From Kerstersia sp052103615 (GTDB lineage: Bacteria; Pseudomonadota; Gammaproteobacteria; Burkholderiales; Burkholderiaceae_B), in the NCBI RefSeq assembly GCF_052103615.1, contig NZ_JBQEKA010000129.1, positions 1-5,763 of the forward strand: 5,763 nucleotides of DNA, given 5' to 3'. Positions 1 to 4,873 of this stretch are shown here, in pieces (within the stretch, counting starts at the first letter, position 1; the number at the start of each line of letters is the position of its first letter). The notes beneath the pieces were generated by a model, which saw nothing but the letters and a program-made list of their open reading frames with translations, made no database searches and had not been told where the DNA came from. The position numbers and the translations under genes were made by a program.

Positions 1-774
1 GAGCGCAGCTGGCGTGACTATGAATGGCAGCTGGTGGAAACCGCGCCGCTGGCGCCCGCCATGCATCTGGCGCTCGACGAAGTGCTGGGCCAGGCGGTGG
101 CGTCCGGCCAGCGCGCGCCGACCTTGCGGTTCTGGGAATGGAGCCATCCCGCCATCATCATCGGCTGCTTTCAATCGCTGAAAAATGAAGTCGATATGGA
201 TGCCGCCCGCGCGCTGGGTGTGGATGTCGTGCGCCGCATTACTGGCGGCGGGGCCATGTTCGTCGAGCCGGGGTCGGCGATTACCTATTCCCTCTATGCG
301 CCTGGCGAACTGGTGCGCGGCATGAGCTTCGCGGAGTCCTACGCGTTCCTGGACGATTGGGTGCTCAAGGCGCTCAATGAATTGGGCATCGCCGCGTTTT
401 ATAAACCGCTCAATGACATCACCAGCCCGCAGGGCAAAATAGGCGGAGCGGCGCAGAAGCGTTTCGCCAATGGCGCTGTCTTGCACCATGTCACCATGGC
501 ATATGACATGGACGCCAGCAAAATGCTGCAGGTCTTGCGTATCGGGCGTGAAAAACTCAGCGACAAGGGCACGGCCAGCGCAGCCAAACGCGTTGACCCC
601 TTGCGTAGCCAGACCGGCTTGCCGCGCGAGCAGATTGTGGCGCGTATGAAAGCGACGTTCGCCGCGCTGAATGGCGGGACGGCAGGGCAGATTACGCCTG
701 AAGAGTACGCCGCCGCAGAGGCGCTGGCGCAAGGCAAGTTCAGCGGCGCCGCCTGGTTGAATCATTTGCCCTGA
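1..774 (+). CDS. Lipoate-protein ligase A family protein (5' truncated by window)
   Basis: The reading frame is open from base 1 to the TGA at 772-774, giving 257 visible residues. A GTG exists at 34, but the residues before it (ending YEWQLVETAPLAPAMHLALDE) already match the usual N-terminus of the family, so the true start lies upstream of the window. The protein belongs to the biotin/lipoate A/B ligase fold. The signature RRITGGGAMF is at visible residues 78-87. The NDI...GKIGGAAQKR segment is at about 138-154, with K146 as the likely acyl-adenylate or acyl-binding lysine. Family members attach lipoate or octanoate to the E2 and GcvH domains of 2-oxoacid dehydrogenases and the glycine cleavage system in the cytoplasm. 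There is no room for the C-terminal accessory domain of E. coli LplA, so this is the short form; lipoate ligase and octanoyltransferase cannot be told apart here. It runs tail to tail into the LysR gene and shares 13 bp with it. Confidence 0.88.
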   Translation, partial: ERSWRDYEWQLVETAPLAPAMHLALDEVLGQAVASGQRAPTLRFWEWSHPAIIIGCFQSLKNEVDMDAARALGVDVVRRITGGGAMFVEPGSAITYSLYAPGELVRGMSFAESYAFLDDWVLKALNELGIAAFYKPLNDITSPQGKIGGAAQKRFANGAVLHHVTMAYDMDASKMLQVLRIGREKLSDKGTASAAKRVDPLRSQTGLPREQIVARMKATFAALNGGTAGQITPEEYAAAEALAQGKFSGAAWLNHLP

Positions 775-2087
775 GGCGTGACCGGATGGGCCGCCACAGC
801 ATCCCGGCAGGCTTGCAGCACGGCCTGCAAGGGCGGCGAAACCCGCGTGCCGGCACGCAGGGCCAGCCCGATAGACCGCCTGGTGCCAGGGGTCTCAACC
901 GGCACAATACAGAAGCCGCCATGGCGCGCATCCTGCTCTGCCTGGCCGCGCGAGGCAATGGCCAGGTGCCCGGTTTGCATGACCAGCGCCTGGGTCATGA
1001 GCGGGCTGTTGGCATACAAGCGTCCTGAGGGCGGCGCCAGGCCGCGTGTGGCGAAAATGTGCCGCAGCAGGCGGTCGGCCGGTGTGCCGGGCAGGGGGGT
1101 GACCCAGCGCCATTGCGTCAGATCCTGTAATTGCAGGCCGGGCCGAGAGAGGCAGGGATGCCCGGGGGCGGCAACGATGACGAGGTCATCATCGAACAGC
1201 GGCAATTGCAGAATATCCGGGCCGGGCGCCTCCCGGCGCAGGGCGCCGGCGATAAGGTCGATATCGGCGCTGCGCAGGCGTTGCAGCAGGTCTTCATAGG
1301 TGCCGTCGATAATGCCGACACGCACTGCCGTGTGGGTGTGCAGCAGCGTTTGCAGCGCGCGCGGCAGGAAAATGGGCACGGACAGCGGCAGAATGCCGAT
1401 GACGATCTGGCCATCGGTTTCTCCGTGCCAGGCGGATAGTTCGCTTTCCAGGCCGCGCAGTTCGGCCAGCGCCTGCTTGACGCGCAAGAGCAGGGCCGCG
1501 CCTGGCGGGGTAAGCCAGGTGCCGGACGGCAGCTTGTAAAACAGCCGTATCGCCAGCAGACGCTCCAGCCCTTGCAGGGCGGCGTGCACGGCGGGCTGGG
1601 TAATGCCCAGCGCCTGGGCTGCCCGGGATTCGCTGCCGCAGGCGGCAACGCCCAGCAAGGCCTGAACCTGGCTGGGCGTGACGCCGCGGGCAAAACGTTC
1701 CGCCGTGTGATCGCTGATCCGTTTGGCCGTGTCGCTGGCCAGGGCTTCCCGCGCGCCAGCCTGCAGGCAGCCTTGCAGCGCCATGGCGCGTGCTGCCATC
1801 TGCCGGCCAGCGTCGGTGGGGACCATGCCGCGCGCGGTACGCAGAAAAAGCGCCAATCGGCAATACCGTTCCAGTTGCTGGATGGCGCGTGTAATGGCCG
1901 GTTGCGAGATATGGCAGGCCTGCGCGGCGGCAAAAGTGGTGCCGTGCTGCACGACCGCCTGCATGGCGCGCAAGGCGCGCAAGTAGGCGAGCAGCGCGGG
2001 CGGGCGCAAGGAAGCAGGCAGGATAGGCTCAGGAGACTGGCTGGCGGCGGAAGTCGTGCTCATGCCTATAGCATAACCATAACGCAT
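762..2087 (-). CDS. LysR-type transcriptional regulator with two tandem LysR HTH domains
   Basis: The product is 441 residues, against about 300 for a normal LysR regulator. The extra length is a second DNA-binding domain. The first winged HTH spans about residues 34-100, with its core at 52-74 (AAAQACHISQPAITRAIQQLER). The second spans about 138-205, with its core at 154-176 (RAAQALGITQPAVHAALQGLER). The two cores lie about 102 residues apart. One effector-binding domain of periplasmic-binding-protein type follows from about 226 (DGQIVIGILPLSVP) to 430. The first head keeps the usual S/T-R contact region, while the second has H-A-A there and looks diverged. Starts at 2087 and at 2063 (Met9, MSTTSAAS) are about equally likely because neither has a convincing ribosome binding site. 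It is divergent from the hydrolase-pobA genes and faces a region with dyad elements, so it probably controls itself and that pair in response to an aromatic acid. Target and ligand are inferred, and no established name is offered. Confidence 0.93.
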   Translation of the reverse strand: MRYGYAIGMSTTSAASQSPEPILPASLRPPALLAYLRALRAMQAVVQHGTTFAAAQACHISQPAITRAIQQLERYCRLALFLRTARGMVPTDAGRQMAARAMALQGCLQAGAREALASDTAKRISDHTAERFARGVTPSQVQALLGVAACGSESRAAQALGITQPAVHAALQGLERLLAIRLFYKLPSGTWLTPPGAALLLRVKQALAELRGLESELSAWHGETDGQIVIGILPLSVPIFLPRALQTLLHTHTAVRVGIIDGTYEDLLQRLRSADIDLIAGALRREAPGPDILQLPLFDDDLVIVAAPGHPCLSRPGLQLQDLTQWRWVTPLPGTPADRLLRHIFATRGLAPPSGRLYANSPLMTQALVMQTGHLAIASRGQAEQDARHGGFCIVPVETPGTRRSIGLALRAGTRVSPPLQAVLQACRDAVAAHPVTPQGK

Positions 2088-2100
2088 GCCATGGCGCTTG

Positions 2101-2130
2101 CTGCTTTGGTAAGCCTGGCTTGCAAAGCAG
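2101..2130. promoter_or_regulatory. Near-perfect 30-bp dyad upstream of the LysR gene (candidate operator)
   Basis: CTGCTTTG at 2101-2108 is the exact inverse of CAAAGCAG at 2123-2130. Inside these arms AAGCC (2111-2115) is the exact inverse of GGCTT (2117-2121) around a central T. Only GT against G at the junction breaks the symmetry. It begins 13 bp above the longer LysR start and 37 bp above the shorter one. No T-run follows on either strand, so it is not an intrinsic terminator. LysR proteins usually bind imperfect dyads between themselves and the divergent target, which makes this the best operator candidate. That assignment is inference. Confidence 0.5.
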
Positions 2131-2159
2131 GGCAGATAAAGAAAGAAGATCAGGAATAT

Positions 2160-2166
2160 CTGCTTT
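2160..2166 (+). promoter_or_regulatory. Third CTGCTTT half-site
   Basis: CTGCTTT recurs here, 59 bp downstream of the copy at 2101 and inverted relative to AAAGCAG at 2124-2130. It also sits in a 7-bp inverted repeat, GCAGATA (2132-2138) with TATCTGC (2157-2163). Together the three copies could form a recognition-plus-activation arrangement typical of LysR promoters. No promoter hexamers with good spacing were found nearby; TATAAA at 2191-2196 is a possible -10 without a matching -35, as would fit an activator-dependent promoter. Confidence 0.3.
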
Positions 2167-2270
2167 CAGAAAATCAGGTGTTTACCCCCATATAAATAAA
2201 ACGCATAGGAGTGCCGGTGTTTTTGATTGGCCGGCCAGGGCGGCGCTGCGATATGGTGGGGGTCAGAATC

Positions 2271-2417
2271 ATGGGCTGGCTGTTAGCTCTTGGCTGCTGG
2301 CTGCTGGCTACTGGCTACTGGCTATTGGCTATTGACGATTGGCTGGCCTCGGCGGCATTACGCTGCCTGCCGTGTAACAGAGGAGGCGCGGCAGGCGCCT
2401 CAAGGGGGAAAACATGA
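2271..2417 (+). CDS. Possible 48-aa hydrophobic small ORF, stop overlapping the hydrolase start
   Basis: ATG at 2271 is preceded by a G-rich stretch (GGTGGGGG, 2255-2262) about 8 nt away. It opens a 48-residue frame beginning MGWLLALGCWLLATGYWLLA, hydrophobic for roughly the first 30 residues. The sequence repeats every seven residues (WLLAxxx) because the DNA beneath is a 7-nt tandem repeat. Its TGA (2415-2417) overlaps the hydrolase ATG (2414-2416) as ATGA, the usual geometry for translational coupling. The same frame stays open up to a GTG at 2211. Against it: the hydrophobic pattern follows from the repeat itself, the C-terminal part is arginine/glycine/alanine-rich and featureless, and there is no known family. 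It could be a small membrane peptide, a leader peptide, or chance. Confidence 0.25.
   Translation: MGWLLALGCWLLATGYWLLAIDDWLASAALRCLPCNRGGAAGASRGKT
2277..2346. repeat. Heptanucleotide tandem repeat array (TGGCTNN, 10 units)
   Basis: Ten consecutive 7-nt units can be read: TGGCTGT, TAGCTCT, TGGCTGC twice, TGGCTAC twice, TGGCTAT twice, TGACGAT, TGGCTGG. The six central units (2291-2332) are TGGCT plus a changing dinucleotide and form three identical neighbouring pairs. The outer units are degraded. The array lies between the putative LysR operators and the hydrolase ribosome binding site. Seven is not a multiple of three, so gain or loss of one unit would shift any frame read through it. Confidence 0.85.
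2365..2401 (+). promoter_or_regulatory. Two overlapping, mutually exclusive hairpins next to the hydrolase RBS
   Basis: GAGGCGC (2383-2389) pairs perfectly with GCGCCTC (2395-2401) around a 5-nt loop, ending one base before the Shine-Dalgarno AAGGGGG (2402-2408). GCCTGCCG (2365-2372) pairs perfectly with CGGCAGGC (2389-2396), consuming bases the first hairpin needs. The two cannot coexist. No T-run follows, so a role in translation rather than termination would be expected, if any. GC-rich DNA gives such pairs by chance fairly often. Confidence 0.3.
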
Positions 2418-3145
2418 GCAAACCGGTATTGCTGCTGTTGCCGGGACTGCTGTGCGACGCCGCGGTATGGCGTGAGCAGATGGGCGCTTTGAGTGACTAC
2501 GAGTGCGTGGTGCCAGACTACGGCAGGGCGGATGCCATTGCTGCCATGGCGGAAGTGGCTTTGGCGGCGGTGCCTGCCGGGCGTTTTGCCGTTGCGGGGC
2601 ATTCGATGGGCGGGCGCGTGGCGCTGGAAATCGCCCGGCGCGTTCCTGAGCGCGTGGCGCGTATTGCCCTGCTTGATACCGGCGTGCATCCTTTGGCGCC
2701 GGGTGCCGCCGGGGAGCGCGAAGTGGCGGGCCGCATGGCCTTGCTGGAGAAGGCGCGGACGCAGGGCATGCGCGCCATGGGGCAGGAATGGGCGCGCGGC
2801 ATGGTGCGCGAAGCGTGCCTGGATACCCCATTGTTCGACACCATCTTGGCGATGATAGAACGCAAAACACCGGAAATTTTCGCTGCGCAATTGCAGGCCT
2901 TGATTGCACGGCCCGATGCGGCCGATGTCATGGCGGGCTTGGCCGGGCTGCCCGGCCCGGTCTTGCTGTCTTGCGGCAGGCAGGATGATTGGAGTCCGGT
3001 GTCGCGCCACGAAGAGATGCAGGCGCTGTGCCCCTCGGCCCGTTTGACCGTGATCGAGGATAGCGGGCATATGAGCCCCATGGAACAGCCGCAGGCAGTG
3101 ACGCAGATGTTGCGCATTTGGCTGGAAGAGGGCAGCCAGGCCTAG
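2414..3145 (+). CDS. Alpha/beta hydrolase (esterase or enol-lactonase-like)
   Basis: This 243-residue single-domain alpha/beta hydrolase has a complete apparent catalytic triad. The nucleophile is S64 in GHSMGG (62-67), the acid D191 in GRQDDWSP (188-195), and the histidine H219 in SGHMSP (218-222). The oxyanion region LPGLLCD lies at 9-15. There is no signal peptide, so it is cytoplasmic. The start at ATG 2414 has AAGGGGG at 2402-2408. It is followed 77 bp later by pobA on the same strand, which suggests a shared transcript and an aromatic substrate. Possible roles are hydrolysis of a 4-hydroxybenzoate or related ester, or a 3-oxoadipate enol-lactonase-like step. Sequence alone does not decide between them, and the weak match to classical PcaD in the cap region argues against naming it pcaD. 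Confidence 0.9.
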   Translation: MSKPVLLLLPGLLCDAAVWREQMGALSDYECVVPDYGRADAIAAMAEVALAAVPAGRFAVAGHSMGGRVALEIARRVPERVARIALLDTGVHPLAPGAAGEREVAGRMALLEKARTQGMRAMGQEWARGMVREACLDTPLFDTILAMIERKTPEIFAAQLQALIARPDAADVMAGLAGLPGPVLLSCGRQDDWSPVSRHEEMQALCPSARLTVIEDSGHMSPMEQPQAVTQMLRIWLEEGSQA

Positions 3146-3150
3146 GCCTG

Positions 3151-3194
3151 AACCGCCATGCGCCAGCCTGCTCGCAGGCGGGCGCATGGCGGTT
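3151..3194. repeat. 44-nt palindrome between hydrolase and pobA (REP-like hairpin)
   Basis: AACCGCCATGCGCC (3151-3164) is the exact inverse of GGCGCATGGCGGTT (3181-3194). Inside these, GCCTGC (3166-3171) is the exact inverse of GCAGGC (3174-3179). Only A3165/G3180 fails to pair, so about 20 of 21 positions pair around a tiny loop. It starts 5 nt after the hydrolase stop codon and ends 14 nt before the pobA Shine-Dalgarno. No T-run follows, so it is not a standard intrinsic terminator. It could be a repetitive extragenic palindrome, an mRNA-stabilising element setting the hydrolase:PobA ratio, or a protein site. Confidence 0.8.
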
Positions 3195-3222
3195 GCCCGC
3201 GAAGTATCGGAGGAGACAATTC

Positions 3223-4404
3223 ATGCAAAAAACGAAGCAAACACAGGTTGCAATCATTGGCGGCGGCCCCGCTGGGTTGCTGTTGTCCCATATTCTGGCC
3301 TTGCACGGCATTCACAGCGTGGTGCTGGAAAGGCAAAGCCGCGCCTATGTCTTGCAGCGCATCCGCGCTGGCGTGCTGGAGCATGGCACGGTGCAGTTGC
3401 TGCGTGACGTGGGCTTGGGGGAGCGCCTGAATCGGGAGGGCCTGGTGCACGACGGCACACTGGTGACCTGGCAGAACGAAGGTTCGCTGGTCATCGACAC
3501 CACGAAGTACGCCGGCCGGCCGATGATGGCTTACGGCCAGACGGCCATCACGGAAGACCTGTACGCCGCGCATGACCGCGCCGGGACGGAAATCCTGGAC
3601 TGCGCTCACGATGTGGCTTTGCATGACATAACGGGCGACCGTCCTTATGTCACCTATACCCGCCATGGCGTGGCGGAGCGTCTTGATTGCGATTTCATCG
3701 CGGCTTGCGATGGTTTTCATGGCATAGGCAGGCAATCCATTCCTGCCAGCGTGCTGCGCAGCTATGAACAGATCTATCCGTTCGGCTGGCTGGGCATCAT
3801 GGCGGAAACCCCGCCCATGGAGGATTTGATCTATGCGCGGCATGAGCGCGGCTTTGCTCTGGCATCCCAGCGTAATCCGCAATTGAGCCGGTACTACATC
3901 CAGTGCCCGATGGATACGGATCTCAATGACTGGTCGGATGAGCGTTTCTGGGACGAGTTCAGGCAGCGTTTGCCGGCGGAACTGGCGGCAACGGTTGTGA
4001 CCGGGCCCAGCATCGAAAAGTCCATCGCGCCTTTGCGCAGCTTTGTCGCGGAACCCATGCGCCATGGCCGCATGTTCCTGGCAGGGGATGCCGCGCATAT
4101 CGTGCCGCCCACGGGCGCCAAGGGCCTGAACCTGGCGGTGTCGGATGTGTATTACCTGTCGCGGGCCTTCGACGCCTACTACACGCATCAGCAGGACAAT
4201 CTGCTGGAAAATTATTCGCAAACCGCCTTGCGCCGCGTCTGGGCATCGGAGCGGGTATCCTGGTTCCTGACCAAGCTGCTGCATGTATTCCCGCAGGATT
4301 CGGGTTTCGAAGAGAAAATGCGCCTCAACGAATTCCAGTATCTGCAGAAATCCGAGCGGGCGCTGGCCACGCTGGCTGAGCAGTACGCCGGGCTGCCGTT
4401 CTGA
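3223..4404 (+). CDS. pobA: 4-hydroxybenzoate 3-monooxygenase (p-hydroxybenzoate hydroxylase)
   Basis: The product is a 393-residue, cytoplasmic class A flavoprotein monooxygenase. It converts 4-hydroxybenzoate, NAD(P)H and O2 to protocatechuate, the entry to the beta-ketoadipate or protocatechuate cleavage pathways. It is close to Pseudomonas PobA along its whole length. The FAD-binding GGGPAG is at 13-18, the DG motif CDGFHG at 162-167, and the GDAAHIVPPTGAKGLN flavin motif at 288-303. Counterparts of the substrate-pocket residues Tyr201, Ser212, Arg214, Arg220, Pro293 and Tyr385 are Y204, S215, R217, R223, P296 and Y388. R37, Q38 and Y42 in the ERQSRAY segment match the NADPH-preferring Pseudomonas enzyme, so NADPH use is inferred. 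ATG 3223 is chosen because GGAGGAGA (3209-3216) precedes it at ideal distance and the family N-terminus begins there; the frame upstream to 3118 is palindrome sequence. Confidence 0.97.
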   Translation: MQKTKQTQVAIIGGGPAGLLLSHILALHGIHSVVLERQSRAYVLQRIRAGVLEHGTVQLLRDVGLGERLNREGLVHDGTLVTWQNEGSLVIDTTKYAGRPMMAYGQTAITEDLYAAHDRAGTEILDCAHDVALHDITGDRPYVTYTRHGVAERLDCDFIAACDGFHGIGRQSIPASVLRSYEQIYPFGWLGIMAETPPMEDLIYARHERGFALASQRNPQLSRYYIQCPMDTDLNDWSDERFWDEFRQRLPAELAATVVTGPSIEKSIAPLRSFVAEPMRHGRMFLAGDAAHIVPPTGAKGLNLAVSDVYYLSRAFDAYYTHQQDNLLENYSQTALRRVWASERVSWFLTKLLHVFPQDSGFEEKMRLNEFQYLQKSERALATLAEQYAGLPF

Positions 4405-4417
4405 ACCCTGGCTGGCT

Positions 4418-4441
4418 CTTCACCGGCTGCGGCGGGTGAAG
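4418..4441 (+). other. Hairpin 13 nt after the pobA stop
   Basis: CTTCACC (4418-4424) pairs exactly with GGTGAAG (4435-4441) around a 10-nt loop shortly after the pobA stop. There is no following T-run, so intrinsic termination is doubtful. It may protect the 3' end of the message or be coincidental. The rest of 4405-4601 holds no gene that I can support. Confidence 0.25.
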
Positions 4442-4475
4442 GGCTGGCTGAGGCGGCGCAGCATGGGCGCGGCCA

Positions 4476-4516
4476 GGGGAATGCTGGGGGAATGTCGGGA
4501 AAATGCCGGGGAAGGG
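4476..4516 (+). other. G-tract cluster with repeated GGGGAATG-like units
   Basis: Runs of G occur at 4476-4479, 4486-4490, 4497-4499, 4508-4511 and 4514-4516. The intervening loops are 6, 6, 8 and 2 nt, and the first three begin AATGCT, AATGTC and AAAATGCC. This is a small degenerate tandem repeat of about 10-11 nt with the arrangement needed for a relaxed G-quadruplex on the plus strand. It lies in the non-coding stretch downstream of pobA. Function is unknown. Confidence 0.4.
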
Positions 4517-4601
4517 CTGAAAGAGTGGGGCGCCAAGAACTGGCATCAGGATGCTGCCGGGGAAATATGACAGAAAGGGCACCGCAAAAAGAATGCGGCA
4601 G

Positions 4602-4643
4602 AGAAAATAAAAACGGCTTGAAATCTTTCGATTTCAAGCCGTT
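4602..4643 (-). terminator. Intrinsic terminator of the tRNA-Leu gene
   Basis: On the minus strand a perfect 14-bp stem is formed by AACGGCTTGAAATC (4643 down to 4630) and its inverse (4625 down to 4612), closed by a GAAA tetraloop (4629-4626). It is followed by a T-rich tail reading TTTTTATTTTC overall, with its first two T's inside the stem end. It begins 5 nt after the encoded CCA of the tRNA. Stem, loop and tail all fit rho-independent termination of a minus-strand transcript. On the plus strand no T-run follows, so it does not obviously terminate pobA. Confidence 0.9.
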
Positions 4644-4648
4644 GCAAT

Positions 4649-4733
4649 TGGTGCCCAGGAGAGGACTCGAACCTCCACACCCGAAGGCACTAGTACCTGA
4701 AACTAGCGCGTCTACCAATTCCGCCACCTGGGC
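4649..4733 (-). tRNA. tRNA-Leu (anticodon CAG)
   Basis: The minus strand folds as a type II tRNA of 85 nt including an encoded CCA (4651-4649). The acceptor stem GCCCAGG (4733-4727) pairs perfectly with CCTGGGC (4659-4653), and A4652 is the discriminator. The D-arm region reads TGGCGGAATTGGTAGACGC as in other leucine tRNAs. The anticodon arm is CTAGT-TTCAGGT-ACTAG, placing CAG at positions 34-36, which decodes CUG. A long variable arm (TGCCTTCGGGTGT) and a T arm with GGTTCGAGTCC follow. It has its own promoter and terminator, so it is a single-gene unit inserted convergently to pobA. Confidence 0.97.
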
Positions 4734-4798
4734 AACGTTTCTTTGACTTGGAAGCCTTCTTTTCGGAAGCTTTTCTGTGTCAGAAGCGTAGGAAAAGA

Positions 4799-4827
4799 AG
4801 TATATGGTGTTTTTTTTCTTGTGTCAA
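4799..4827 (-). promoter_or_regulatory. Sigma-70 promoter of tRNA-Leu
   Basis: On the minus strand a perfect -35 TTGACA (4827-4822) is separated by exactly 17 nt from TATACT (4804-4799), one base off the consensus TATAAT. The spacer contains a run of eight A residues. Transcription would start near 4792, about 59 nt before the mature tRNA 5' end, leaving a leader to be removed by RNase P. This is the strongest promoter-like sequence in the window. Confidence 0.88.
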
Positions 4828-4873
4828 CAATAGGGCGGTTTTTTTATGAATATTTTCGTCCTGGAGCGCGGGG

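Noticed and set aside
1572..2195. 207-codon plus-strand open frame opposite the LysR gene.
   Set aside because: Low-complexity Gly/Gln/Arg-rich composition opposite a clear two-HTH regulator; it also crosses the proposed operator dyad.
2315..3187. 290-codon minus-strand open frame opposite the hydrolase.
   Set aside because: It runs through the palindrome, the hydrolase and the repeat array, has no domain features, and mirrors the codon bias of the plus-strand gene.
3118..3222. Upstream extension of pobA to a TTG at 3118.
   Set aside because: The added residues are the translation of the hydrolase tail and the 44-nt palindrome. The family N-terminus and an ideal Shine-Dalgarno (3209-3216) support ATG 3223.
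3142..4284. 380-codon minus-strand open frame opposite pobA.
   Set aside because: It is an antisense shadow in GC-rich DNA: no recognisable domain, histidine/glutamine/arginine-rich composition, and it is opposite a certain gene.
4212..4727. 171-codon minus-strand frame starting MAELVDALVSGTSAFGCGG.
   Set aside because: This N-terminus is the familiar spurious translation of a leucine tRNA gene; the frame continues through the terminator and antisense to pobA.
4649..4733. tRNA-Leu 3' end as an integration (att) site.
   Set aside because: I found no direct repeat of the tRNA 3' end, no integrase and no composition break within the window.
4492..4746. 84-codon plus-strand frame across the tRNA terminator and antisense tRNA.
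   Set aside because: Most of its length is the antisense of the tRNA and its terminator stem; there is no ribosome binding site and no domain.
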